From assembly GCA_000320545.1 (NCBI GenBank), contig ADNK01001725.1:1-64000 (forward strand): a DNA stretch of 64,000 nucleotides, in the 5' to 3' direction. This document shows positions 38,022 through 49,248 of the stretch, in pieces. Position numbers and translations under genes: made by a program. The notes below the pieces were generated by a model that saw nothing but the letters and a program-made list of their open reading frames with translations, had not been told where the DNA came from and searched no databases. Every line of letters starts with the position of its first letter. Positions within the stretch are counted from its first letter, which is position 1. This stretch comes from Bigelowiella natans CCMP2755 (taxonomy: Eukaryota > Cercozoa > Chlorarachniophyceae).

Positions 38022-39096
38022 GGATGTGGAGTCCATCGTCTGCCACACGTTCAAAGAGGTATGATGATGATGCTCGAATGGATGCTTTCCTAGACGCTGC
38101 TCCCCTGACTCCTTCCCCCCGTGCCGATAACCGAGCTACGTGCACATTAGCCAACAACTACGCATACACGTACACACTCGCAGATGAGCAAATAGCCAAA
38201 TAATAAATACAAACAGGCCACTGGCCTTCAGCAAAATATCCCTACCAACACCGAGGAGGTAGATGGCTTGACTAATGCATGTATTCGCAAAAAGAGAAGC
38301 GATAGCAACTCGTGGATGTAGGGGACTTTCGTGAGAATACAAGCCAAGAGCACACATCTTTATAGCATCGTTGTTGTTTACCTAGCACGGATTTGTTATT
38401 TGTTGTTTGCTAACTTACTGCTCCTGTACCAGGCGCAATACTGCATTCTTTACCCCATTGCAGCTGCTGCTTATTCTGGGAAGCTGGGGCCAAACGAGGT
38501 GCTTGTTCGTCACGCTCAGCTTTCAATCTTCAGATTTTCAACACGAAATCTCCCCCTTTTCCCAAACGGTTATTCTTGTGCGAGGACGTATTTCAATCGT
38601 AAATGAGTTTATGCGTGGTTCTGTTGGCAGCAAATTTCAGGCAGCAGCAGCAACAACAACAATAATAACAACAACAGTAGCAGTAATAGCAGCACTACTT
38701 ACGCAATACGGTTACTTCAGGTGAATGGCAGCGCCCTTCAAGATGAGAAAATTCTCGCGCTGGCAAAGAAGGTTGTACTTTGCATCATCCTCTCATTAGC
38801 TATTCCACCACCATCATCATCATCACTACGTTTTGATGATAAGACTTTCATAGCTACTGCTTACTGAATCGTCATCGTCCTTCATCAGGTGAAAATCCTT
38901 GTAGATGAGAATTTGACCTCAGAAGCTGGAGACCCTGAGTTGAAGGTAGCTAACACCACGCGAAATGAATAAAACGACAATCCCTGATGCGGGTTGTTGT
39001 GAATATTCTGGTAATAATCTAGGGAAAGGACACGGCTTCCATGACTGCGAACATAGCATGGGTTGAGGTATGCATTATTATTCGGTGCACAGCAGC

Positions 39097-39132
<36 letters not shown>

Positions 39133-39227
39133 ATTGTTGTTGACAATGCGGTTATTCGAATCGATGGTGGTAGTGATGGCAGCTGCGTGGACTACAAGGG
39201 CAACGCCGCACCAACGATTACCTGTAC

Positions 39228-39259
<32 letters not shown>

Positions 39260-39607
39260 ATGATACGTGCAGGTGACAACAAAAGACGGTAAAACGTACA
39301 AAGGTGATAAGGCCAGAGTTCCATGGGATAGGCTTGCAGGAGAACCAGCTCCAGGTCTTTGCACAACTGACCACTCGTCGAGCTCGTGCTTTCTACACAG
39401 ATGCGCTCACTAATACCCATGAGCATTCTGCTAGTATCGCCCATGCTGATGACCTTGTTTGTTGACGTAGGGGATGACGAAATTACTGGGAAATTCATGT
39501 CGCTGGGGAGCGACGTCGGGGTGGAAGAGAAGCTACTTAAGAGTGTTGTCTCTAAGTGCCTGAAAATGGAAAATGAATCGGATGTTATGGTGGGTGATGC
39601 GCTTTGA
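35834..39607 (+). CDS. MmgE/PrpD-family protein lacking the central segment, 401 aa, sixteen exons
   Basis: Exons 35834-35899, 35980-36033, 36103-36180, 36308-36458, 36569-36602, 36763-36832, 36962-37032, 37416-37486, 37819-37862, 38023-38058, 38464-38622, 38721-38771, 38889-38945, 39023-39067, 39273-39354 and 39471-39607 sum to 1206 nt, and every phase closes. MmgE/PrpD enzymes include 2-methylcitrate dehydratase and cis-aconitate decarboxylase. Matches: V-L-D-T-I-G-T-A-L near 47-55, H-P-T-S-A-L-G-A-A-L-A-N-G, D-M-H-D-T-G-H, F-L-T-S-L-V-A-A-Y-E-V-G-Y-R (residues about 146-159), then K-F-H-V-Y-K-K-F-A-V-C, the late Q-H-E-I-S-P-F-S block, L-A-L-A-K-K-V and V-T-T-K-D-G-K-T-Y. Between residues about 174 and 180 the family's Gly/Ala-rich segment and Lys-containing loop (about 100 aa) are absent, and the 383-nt intron does not encode them. 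Activity is doubtful. Exon 11's donor GTTGGC is the least certain junction. Confidence 0.75.
36614..36875. repeat. (GA)n and (TAG)n microsatellites
   Basis: (GA)n about 36616-36667 in intron 5, and (TAG)n about 36840-36870 just after the exon 6 donor of the MmgE/PrpD gene. Confidence 0.9.
37570..38022. repeat. (CA)n, (TA)n, (TTC)n and (ATC)n arrays in MmgE/PrpD introns
   Basis: (CA)n about 37577-37594, (TA)n about 37597-37624, (TTC)n with interruptions about 37763-37808, and (ATC)n about 37969-38020. The last two lead straight into acceptors at 37818 and 38022. Confidence 0.9.
39098..39262. repeat. (GA)n and (TGC)n(TGA)n arrays
   Basis: (GA)n about 39100-39130 and (TGC)n about 39227-39250 continuing into (TGA)n. 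Both are in the intron before MmgE/PrpD exon 15. Confidence 0.9.
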
Positions 39608-40090
39608 AGAATTGATTGTATTGTGTCTATGATTGGAATGCAAAACATACACACAAGCAGGCACGCACTCACATATAGATACCCACACATGCATCAAATA
39701 ATCGAAGAATGTCCCTTCAATCTGCCTTCCTATAGTTTTTAGTACACTATATAGCAGGGCCGTTGTTGTACCTTACACCACCACTCTACTGTGACAAGCC
39801 TATAAGTATTTTATACGTGGTCAGACTATTGAAGCAGCTTTAATGCCAGCATCGAGGCAAGAACATGGTCAATGTGCATCATCATGTAAAACTAGTTAGT
39901 CATCTTCACTATTTGGTGTTGAAACCTATGCACAAACTCCCAAGAGCTCAACGCGGAATCGATAAGAATTGATTGTACGGGGAGTGGCCACCCCGCACAG
40001 TTGTTGCATTTCTATGAACCTTGCGAGCCCAGAATCTACATATTTGCAGGGTTTTCTTGAGTTTGATTGACCTTGGAACACTTCATCCAT
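39608..40090. other. 3' flank of the MmgE/PrpD gene
   Basis: No gene recognised. Ordinary composition before block 6. Confidence 0.4.
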
Positions 40091-41480
40091 TAATATTCAT
40101 TCATTGTTGTCATGCAACTGTTCATTTACGCTATCATGAAGCTGCATGGACAGCTCTGACGGTGGGCATTAAATCTAACAATGTGTGCATGCACTCATCA
40201 AGCAACAGAGGCCATGCATTTGAATGTTTCAGGATATACGTGTGTATGATGTATGTAGTGCATACTGTGTCTACAGTCAGCGCCACTGTTCCATCATGTC
40301 TAAACGCACATCACCGCGTCACATGACGCATGAGTGCATGCACGGAAACGCAGCGAACACATGCATCGCATGCATGTCACATTGACAATGCTGGTTTATG
40401 TCTAGACATGCAATGGACACCATGCACATCGTGTTGCGAGTCCATTGTACATGCCTAGATGCATGTGTGCGGAAACGCTGCGAACATGCCAGCATGCATG
40501 CAATGTGCAATGCTGGCATGTGCAAACTGTGCAAACGCATCGCAATGAGATTTGCACATGGATGGCGATGATGAATCAACAAATTGATTCCATGGCTAGA
40601 TGGAGCGATTTGAAGGTTCATTGCTAAATTGGACACACACGCTGACTCACCTGCTGTGTCCTCGAATCAGCCACAATGGACATTGCATGCACTGTGTCCA
40701 TGGCAGCTGAGTCGTGAAGCGCTTGAGCGCAAAGCAACCCTGAAACATTGAAACGTTGATGAATCATGTTGATCACAATTTGACACCCAAAACGATCGAT
40801 GCGCAGACAACACGCTGCGCTCCTGACGTGAAGACGGGCTCATGCAACAAGCAAAAGGTGCTGAACCACTGAAGTCACTCCAAGCTGCCAAGCTGTGAAG
40901 AGGGATTCGCCTGAGCAAGCAAGTGAACGAGTGAAAAAATTGGTTCCAATGCTGACATTCGAAAGGATGTTGCAAGGCTAGAAGGATGCGATCGCAGACG
41001 TGCTGACTCATCCACATCCTTCCCAAACAAGAGCAACCAAAGAAAGAGAGAGGTGCTCGTTTCGTGGTGGTCAAATTGTTTCAACCACCACGTTTCACAT
41101 CCGTTGGCCACTTGTGGAGACAGATGAACATTCTGTGTTCACTGGCACAGAGAAGGTTCCCAAATGCTTGTGCGCTCTGTTCCTGTTGTCTTTTCCGGTC
41201 AATGCGACTGAAACATTTTTTTGTCGTTCACACCAGAAACAATGAAACAATGAAACAATGAAACAATGAAACAGAGATGAAAAACTACATTTCCAAAGTG
41301 TTGCAAGACACCAGAACAAATCTCGTTTTCAAAAGATGATCGGAAACACGAAAACGCACAAACACTTGCAATTCGGCACTCACTTTTTGGAGTTGAAAGC
41401 GTTGTCGTTAGGAATGAATTCTCAACTGCCGTTAGTATCTGGGCGCAGATGAAGCACGCATTCCTCAAAGCTTTGTACTG
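40090..41480. other. Palindromic-tetramer-rich intergenic block 6
   Basis: GCATGC, TGCATGCA, CTAGA and CAATG words dominate at 40180-40540. It contains a short tandem GAAACAATGAAACAAT array at about 41240-41275 and the element shared with block 5. No accepted exons. Confidence 0.6.
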
Positions 41481-41494
41481 GGTTTGAGCATTCC

Positions 41495-42447
41495 ATGCGG
41501 CGAAGATTAGTGTCCCTGGCCGAGGGCATCAACCCGATAAACTTTCGGCTTTACGAGCATAAATTCAAGAAGCATGTAACACGGGATGTGTTCGTTGCGT
41601 CGGCAGTTATCAACGTAGTCACCGCCGTTGTTTTCGTAGTATTCTCTTGGTACTTCTTTAGTCAGGAGACCGAAAAATCCGACGTTGTGGTCTCTTCGAA
41701 TCGTTTTCCCGGATACGACTGTAGCATCCTACAGTGCATGTACCGAGAATTCTCAGATGAGTTGAACGGAGTCGTTGAGGTGCCACTATGGTGCAACATA
41801 ACACACAAGAACTTGACTACGCCGAATAGTGGTAGCATTGATGTCTCCACCGTGCAAAAAACTTTCCATGCAAATATTAACGGCACTTCCGACTCTCCCT
41901 TAATGTATCAGAATATATACTTTGCGAAAACTGATGCATGCAACCTTGGAAGTAAATCCAGCTGGGATATTTCTCATTTCTCTTCATATTCAAAGCTGCA
42001 TTACATCCCAGGAGTGGGCGGTGGAAACATAACGGTCGTTGAACTTTATAGCCTGATCTAAAATTTTAGCATCTAATCACTTGTAATGTGACAAATTAGG
42101 AAATACTGTGTAGCTACCCTAACTATTACAGTGTAGATCACGAGAATATGGTTGTGCATGAGAACAACTGCACAAGCGAGGACTACTTTAATGCTATTTG
42201 GCTCTACTTTGAAGCGAGGATATGCAAACCTTGGATTGACTTTGCTCCGTATTCGTGCAAGAAGACAGAACGTGTAAAAAGGTATACATTTTTAGGAAGT
42301 ATGTCGTTAGCTGCTTCTGGCGCTGCTCTGTTCTACGTGCTGGCATCTGCTTTTGGCGCTCAGATAATAAAAATGGAAAGTCTTTCTGCAGAAGAGCAGC
42401 TTGATGAAAAGTCGTACGAGAGGATCTTACAAAATATAGATGAATGA
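41495..42447 (+). CDS. Two-pass membrane protein, 295 aa, family unknown
   Basis: Exons 41495-42034 and 42100-42447 (donor ACG|GTCGTT, acceptor ACAAATTAG, 65-nt intron, phase 0). The ATG at 41495 starts a basic N-terminus (MRRRLVSLAEG). TM1 is near residues 32-54 (V-F-V-A-S-A-V-I-N-V-V-T-A-V-V-F-V-V). About 185 residues follow that carry sequons N-I-T, N-L-T, N-G-T, N-I-T and N-C-T and eight cysteines, so this part is probably lumenal or extracellular. TM2 is near residues 245-268 (S-M-S-L-A-A-S-G-A-A-L-F-Y-V-L), with an acidic cytosolic tail. The two-TM, Cys-rich-loop plan is common in surface and channel-type proteins, but I recognise no family. If the intron is wrong, exon 1 alone ends at 42061. 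Confidence 0.65.
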
Positions 42448-42539
42448 TTCAGAGAGAAAACGGTCTCCACTGGCTCTGCGAACGTTGTTTCTATCATATA
42501 CTATCACGAGAATGTGACATAATTTACCAATGCAACTTG

Positions 42540-43130
42540 TAACGTGGTCAAGCAAGTCACCACAAAAACATGTCTAGCCTATGCAACGGACAGTCATAGA
42601 AGTGTCAAAATTATATTCGCATGTTTCACATGTTTCTGTGGGCGAGAGTACTACTGGCTGCTAAATTGGCACTAGGTTACATCACTAGATCACTTAACTG
42701 CAGCGTCAGACTACTCAGCCCATGTAGCCATCTACATCATCAGAGGCTTGAGAGGTTTTCAAATAACTGGAGATGTGTTAGATGCATGCGCACAGTCTAG
42801 ATGGTGCTATGCTGGGGCTCCTTGGACATTGCACAAACAATAGATCGACAATTTGCACATAAATGTTACAACGCAATCTAGCAATTACAATGATCACACA
42901 CACACACACACACACACACGCGCGCGCGCACACACAACGTATGTGTGTACATCCAGACAGTAAATACATCAAGACATGGCTATCTAGCATTCCTGATGTT
43001 CAACATTCTGCACATGTTTCTATGTACATATAATTTGCTAGTTTGCAGGCATAGCGCGTCGCAAACGCATGGCGGGGCTATCTGAATAATCATTTAACTA
43101 CATTGTGACGCGCGTAAGCAACGTAACCAC
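42540..43130. other. Palindromic-tetramer-rich intergenic block 7
   Basis: Lies between the convergent membrane-protein and polymerase genes. CTAG, TGCA and CATG words are frequent, and a (CA)n(CG)n microsatellite sits at about 42896-42934. No gene seen. Confidence 0.5.
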
Positions 43131-43232
43131 GTGTATACATCATTCTAATTTAAACAAATTCAATTCGTCATGCGCATCAGGACCGAAAAGCACGGTGTAT
43201 TTGCGATCAATGCCCAGTACAACATGCATATC

Positions 43233-43686
43233 TTATATCTCTTTTCCTTTACGGGGGAAAAATGCTTCAAGCCTACTAGCATTCTTCTTTCTCGTTTGAT
43301 GACGAGCACGGGCAGCGTCAGCTTCGATCTCTTTCTGAATGTGAAGAGGAAGCTCCGCAAGGACTAAAGGATCCAACTTACTGTAATCATACTGTGTGCG
43401 TCTCCTTTTTGTGGAGATGAATTTGTTTCTCCTGCAATTGGTTTGGCCGCGTGCTACTTCTAGGTTTCTGCGGAACGGATCAGGTTTTAGCTTACTGGTG
43501 CTACTGGTGCTACACACTGGGCTTGAATGGAGATCAAACATTTTATCTATGCGTTTATTCATTCTCGATGTAGCGAGGGAATCCACCGAATCGATGGCCG
43601 AAGAGCTTACAATAACTTCATTAGTCATTTTCCGAAATGGCAGGTTCTCTCTTGGCTGATTCTCTTTTGATTTAGAATTTATGCCA

Positions 43687-43720
<34 letters not shown>

Positions 43721-45926
43721 GGGATGCTGACGACCACGAAGAAAAACAGGTTTTTCGTGGAATCGCCAGCTTCGTGTCAGTACGTCCTGGGGATCGTTTA
43801 TGAGAATAGCCAGCCTGTTGCGGTCGACAATCTTCCTTTTTCGGCTCGCTTTCGGATATCTTCAAATTCGTTTGCATTTTATTTCTATGCAAGAAACGCT
43901 CGATGCCCTTTGTAGGAGGAGCTAGCTTGCTGATGTTGCCAGCGCTGCTGCTGCTATTGCCACTAGTGTCTGTGGCATTTTTATCATTGCCTCTTCTGCT
44001 GCCTTCATCGTCATCGTTAAAACTAAAAAAACTTGGAGTATACTTCTGGCTTCCTACAGTAGAAGATGATTTATTACGATTCGTATCAAGCAGTACATTC
44101 ATCCTCACACCCATTAGCCGTAATGTCAGACTCCGTTTCTGCAGTGATGCTTTTGCAATCTCAGCCTCCAGAAGCTGCAGCGCGGCATTTATCATATCGT
44201 CGGCACTATTAACGTAGCGATCCAAAGTAACAGCGCGCGTATGAACAACGAATTTAGAATCTTTGAGCTTGATAGTGAGGCACTTCCCCATAGTTTTGCT
44301 CTTCTCCATGCGAGATGCTACAAGCTGGCACAGCTCCACGCACTTCTTCCGCAAGAATCGCCTGTCTGAGGTTGCCCGAAAGGTTCGTTCATTTCCGATG
44401 CCTTTCCTCACTGAAGTACCTTGACGAAGGCACCGACATTTATTGACCCCAACTGCTGCCCTAAGAAGCCAGGTTGATGTCTTCTTCGAGTAGTACTCCA
44501 GAATGAGAGGAGCACCTTCGCCTATTACTTGCTGGCACTTCGTTATCCCAAGCTCATTGAGCACTCTTTCCATTACTTTTCCCACGCCAGGTAGCTTGCG
44601 GACATTCAAATTTGCCATGAACGTGGAGACACTTTCGCGAGATGATTCGAGGTGATATTGGCCATTAGGTTTGTTAAGATCGGAGCAAATCTTGGCGAGA
44701 GTCCGGGAAGAAGCTATACCTGAGTGAGACAAAGCACGAAAGTAAATGGTTATCATTGCCATACGATCAGCGTTTTCGTAGCTGATTTGAATTAGGGTTT
44801 GTTTTACCTGCAGATGCCGTTAGTCTGGTGACTTGAAATATTCTTTCACGGATCTCAGTTGCTATAATTGCGCCCAGCCTACCAGCCTCAACGCACCGAT
44901 CTTTTGAAAACTCAATATACCGGCAGTTGATGGGCGGCCTTTGATTTTTATCATTTACATTTTCATTGCCTTCGTGGGCATCGACGATTTCGTACACTCC
45001 TCCTTTAGTACTACCTTGTATACATTTTAGCTCAGTGTTGCCACTATCGCAAGCAGTTGTATCGCCATCTTTAACTTCTCCTGATCGTTGCTTCAGGTCT
45101 TCATAGTTGTCGATAATGTATTGTGTGAGATCCACGGAAGCTTCATCCAAACTGACGGCTTCGAAGTCAGGGTCATAGTCTCGAAGAATTTCTCTGACTT
45201 GGGAGGCGACATGTGTGTACTTCTTAAAGTTGGGCCGGACGAAGATCAGCGACGGGCAAAGCTTTTTGCCCATGAACCCTGGCATTGCTGATCGAACTCC
45301 GAACTTACGCGCTTCGTAGTTCGCGGTGGAGATCATGCCCATTCCTCCTATGGCAACTGGCTTACCTTTCAGTGAAGGATTGTCTCGAATCTCTACTGCA
45401 GCATAAAACATATCCATATCGATATGCATCCATGTGTGGCAGAAGGAAACCTAAGGGGCAGCGATTCAACCAAATTGTAACTCGAAATTTGTATGTTACG
45501 CTTCACCTGTTTCTGTAGGCCATGAATAAGCCTTCTTGTTGAAGCTTGCTGAAGCTCAGTGAGATGATTGCCAGCTGATTTCCGTTTTCGAAGATGCAAT
45601 ATTTTCTCTTTTATTCTCCTCAGCTTAGCCTCTACTACCTCAGCCTTTCGCTCCTCATTTTGAAAGTATGCAGAGTTCTTCGAAGATTCATATAAAATCT
45701 TGTTGATTCGAGCTCTTTCCTCTTCTTTCGTGCTGAGTGACACAAGAGTTAGGGAATGGGAGTTAAGGCATGGGAGTAAGAAGATGCATAAAACGAACCC
45801 TGCTTTTGCGTTGGCGAACACGAGGAGACTTCTAGCACGTTTTTCAATCTGAGAGAGCGTCAACTTCTCGCCACTTTCTCCATCCACCTCAGATCCCGTC
45901 TGTGTGTCTTTGTATTCATCCTTCAT
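43233..45926 (-). CDS. POLK: DNA polymerase kappa (Y-family, DinB-type), 827 aa
   Basis: Exons 45799-45926, 45507-45732, 44808-45450 and 43233-44719 (2484 nt, phases close). The enzyme performs translesion synthesis in the nucleus. The N-clasp helix (I-N-K-I-L-Y-E-S-S-K, about 50-59) and the catalytic M-H-I-D-M-D-M-F-Y-A-A-V-E (126-138) are typical of pol kappa. So are S-L-D-E-A-S with the metal-binding Asp220/Glu221, and L-T-A-S-A-G-I-A read across the 44808/44719 junction. K-L-P-G-V-G-K marks the helix-hairpin-helix. The about 65 residues between the catalytic Asp/Glu and L-T-A-S-A-G-I-A carry a longer polar insert than usual. The C-terminal third is Ser-rich and disordered, with S-F-F-S-F (possible REV1-interacting motif). 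L-D-P-L-V-L-A-E-L-P-L-H-I-Q-K-E-I near 781-797 fits a UBM ubiquitin-binding motif. L-E-A-F-F near the end looks like a degenerate PIP box. No UBZ zinc finger is seen. Confidence 0.93.
43685..43718. repeat. (ATG/CAT)n array coding for poly-Ser in polymerase kappa
   Basis: About eleven units, read on the minus strand as TCA/TCATCA-type serine codons (S-S-S-S run) within the last exon of the polymerase gene. Confidence 0.85.
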
Positions 45927-46412
45927 GGTCGAACTATTCAGCAGGGCCCTTACCAACGTTAACTGCTGAGCATGTTTAGTGAAGAGAGGGCTACGATACA
46001 CGTTCCAGCCTAACTCCCTCCGTTTAAGGATTTCTAGCTGTTAGAACGTAGGAGGTAAAACATGTAAGACAAGATGAAAGCTATGTCTCTACGATAATAC
46101 TCTGCTCCCTCATCCGGCTATCTTTCCGATGTAAAGGTGACGGGAAGGTCTTCCGAAGGCTTTCTTTCTGAGGAGTGAAACAGGGCATAAATTCATCGTA
46201 AAACTATCGTAAGGATCTGCCACGTAGCTTGCAGTCGGATGGTCAGGTTGCTAGTATAAATAGGCAATGCTATTTTCCTTGTGCAACTTTTTCTTCACAA
46301 CAAACACAACAACTACATACACGGGGCTCATGAACACCATCGACGGCAGAAAGCATCATTAACACCCCCCTCCCCACCCTTAATCCTCTCCTAAACCTCC
46401 ACCCTGGCGAGC
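45927..46412. other. Divergent intergenic region between POLK and the zinc-knuckle gene
   Basis: About 490 nt, no palindromic block, no accepted frame. Probably the shared promoter region. Confidence 0.5.
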
Positions 46413-47159
46413 ATGTCGACGCAATTTGATGTAAAGGAGATATTGAATTTTGAATCTGACGACGAAGTTGACAGCAGCTCAGATGCAGGCACTTTGCAGC
46501 CGAATAATACCTCAGGTGGACCGAATAACCCCTAGCCAGTTTCTTCTCCAATGTTGAGCCCTAAAGCAACTCCATCGATTATTTTTGAATTACAAGTAGA
46601 TGGCGAGAAGGATAAAGAGGAAGATGAAGTAGTGGAGGATAAAGTAGAAGGTCAAGGGGTCAACAACAACTCTGAGGTGGAGGCTGACAGGTCTGGAATA
46701 ATAGAAGAATTGCAGCAGCAAAGACTCCCAGGAAAACGCACCCAGCGTTACTTTATTGGCAACGGAGCATACGCAACACCGTAGGGCGACGAAACTCATC
46801 GCTAATCAATCAACCTAAAGACTTATCTGAACAAATGCTTGCTTTGATGCAATATTGGATCATTCGTCTTTTTCTTCATGAATTCACTCCTTGTTATGCC
46901 TGGTGATTCTTTTTGAAGCGACGGCGATGCGCCATGTAAAGTATGCGGTCTTCATCACGGCGGTGATCCTTACAACTGCCCTAATGATCTCTGCAAGATA
47001 TGCCTGAAACCTGGCCATATGTCCTGGTAGAGAAGATATCACGAACAAATTATTAAAAAGCACTTCTTCTGTAACTTATTCCAATGAGCATGCGAGCTCT
47101 CGCCTCCTGGACTGGTTTTACAATCTGAAAGTCACAATCAGCAATATCTAAACAGATAC

Positions 47160-47192
<33 letters not shown>

Positions 47193-48418
47193 GCTAGCAT
47201 GCTTGCCTGGAGCGTTAACTGTCTACTGTTTTGAAATTCACGCGTTGTGCTTCTATCTCTACAGGGACTGTACAGAGATAATACCCAAAAGCAGAAAGCC
47301 ATTAAGTAGTCTGGCGGTTTGCTATAGGTAAAGTTGGCTAATTTCTGCAACTTAGAAGTGGCTTTTATAAACCTAACGCTATCTGGTGGAACGAACTGTG
47401 CGTCTTCTCACATCTGAGGGTTCAGAGTCAATAAACGTGAATTATTCAAACCTGTTTTTTGTGCTGCAGATGCGGAAAGAATGGGCATGAGGCCAAGGAT
47501 TGCTCCGCAGCATCTCCGAACATGCGATCTGTCACATGCATGGTTCTATGAGCTATTAACCCCGACATGATTTTTTTATGTTACCGTTCTACAAGTTCCT
47601 CGTCGAAGCAGCATATTCCTACCACTTTATCAACTGTCTCCATCATTCGTGATGATGGTGTTGACGATCATCAGGCTTGTTTCAGGAAAGGACATGTCAA
47701 CTGCCAAAAGCGCCCAGCATATCCGGTATTGTTCCTGTGTACAACGGCCATTGCGTATCAAAGAGAAAATAGTAGAGTTAACAATGGACCATACAATATG
47801 TGATTTTCATGTTTGTTCCCCTCTCTCCCTGTGCGCCCATCGTCGTCCTACCATTATCACAGAGGGCCGAAGCGCTACCTGCCGGCTGCCTGAATTGCGG
47901 TAGTAGGCAACAATATTTGCATTCATACATGGAAGGATGCGGGTATCTCTGATTATGATGTGGGTAGGGGAGAGAGCACACACTGTCCATGATGAAATTC
48001 TCCATCATCATCATCCTCATCATCATTATCATCATCCCATCCTCCTCCTCCTGCATGTGATAATGATATGGTAGGAGAGCCTCGCCATGGCTATGCGACA
48101 TGCCCTAAGCCAAAGCAGAGGTGAAACAACAAAGATATCAATATATAATAGGAGTTCCGTACTTACCAATGACTACTCACACATCTAATGCCCCCCTCCT
48201 CTCTCCTCCGCTCCCTCGATTGGTGTGCGATTCTTCTACCAGGTCTCTACACAGTAGGTCATCGCCGCATACTTCACGCTTTGAGGTACTGCTACACACT
48301 CACGACAGCCATTAGCGAATGGTGACTATGAGGGTGGCATCCATTTATACCCTTGATCTTGCCTATTTGTGCTTTTTCACTTCGGTTTACGCATTTCCGA
48401 ATCCTCGTCATCCTCATC

Positions 48419-48449
<31 letters not shown>

Positions 48450-49248
48450 TTATCATTATCATCATCATTATCTCAGTGCTTTGCGTGTGGAGGAGTCGGT
48501 CACAAAGCTGCCGATTGTCCGAAGGGCCCTGCCTGCTTCAACTGCAATCAGCGGGGTCACATGATAAAGGACTGCCCCCAACTTATCCGCAAGAGAACCA
48601 AAAAAAGTAGCAACAAAGCTGCCTTTATTATGAGTCATGTTGCTAATTTGCGTCATGATAACGTTTCATATTTGTCATCGATATCCAGCAACGATGCATT
48701 GCTACGTGTGCGGCCGGAACGATCATACGGCTAGCCAGTGTTTCCGGCGTCACAGGCAAAAGTATGGCAACAACAATAATAGTCCCCACACAAAGGGAGG
48801 AGGGGGGGGTGAAGGGCGTGTGGACGGAGGCCAACAGCGCTACAAGAGATCAAGTAGAGGAGAGAGAAACCAACGACAAGAGCAGAAATCAAATATAAGG
48901 TGATGATGCGGGAATAGCAGTAAGCATTGGGAGTTCAGGGAAAACGCATTGTTTTGGTTAAGAATCAGAACTTTTGCCGTTATAATCTATCTTTTCTGTA
49001 GTAGGCTGAATGAAGACGCACAAAATGGGACCCAGGAAGAGATCACCAAAAGCGGGAAAAAGAAGAAAAAGAAGAGGAGGAAACGGAAGAGGGATGATGA
49101 CACCAATATACAAAGGCCCCCCACGGGGGATGGTAGATCGAAGAAGAAAAAGGGAAGAAAGAGGCCCAAGTCGCAGACGAACAAAGGACGGCCTGGAAAT
49201 ATCGAAGGGAGCGGGAAGAAAAATAAAAGGTCACGGCATCGTAAATAA
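46413..49248 (+). CDS. Eight-zinc-knuckle (CCHC) protein, 435 aa, twelve exons
   Basis: Exons 46413-46466, 46536-46780, 46919-47026, 47265-47327, 47470-47542, 47675-47725, 47863-47899, 48075-48120, 48243-48285, 48477-48606, 48689-48899 and 49002-49248 (1308 nt, phases close). Splicing yields eight C-x2-C-x3/4-H-x3-7-C knuckles: C-K-V-C-G-L-H-H..C (variant), C-K-I-C-L-K-P-G-H-M-S-W-D-C, C-Y-R-C-G-K-N-G-H-E-A-K-D-C, C-M-A-C-F-R-K-G-H-V-N-C, C-L-N-C-G-E-P-R-H-G-Y-A-T-C, C-F-A-C-G-G-V-G-H-K-A-A-D-C, C-F-N-C-N-Q-R-G-H-M-I-K-D-C and C-Y-V-C-G-R-N-D-H-T-A-S-Q-C. The tail is Lys/Arg-rich (K-K-K-K-K-K-R-R-K-R-K-R), probably a nuclear or nucleolar signal. Such proteins bind RNA or single-stranded nucleic acid. 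Air1/Air2/ZCCHC7 (TRAMP complex) is the closest functional guess. The exon 1 junction (69-nt intron) is the weakest. The last acceptor is a TAGTAG tandem. Confidence 0.85.
47160..47192. repeat. (TA)n array
   Basis: Intronic microsatellite in the zinc-knuckle gene. Confidence 0.85.
48408..48476. repeat. (CAT/TAT)n array at a 3' splice site
   Basis: About 66 nt of CAT/CAC/TAT units ending in CTCAG, the acceptor of exon 10 (48477) of the zinc-knuckle gene. Confidence 0.9.

Noticed and set aside
48408-48476. CAT/CAC-rich tract considered as a CRISPR-like or satellite array
   Set aside because: Plain trinucleotide microsatellite with no spacer structure, serving as the acceptor tract of an intron.
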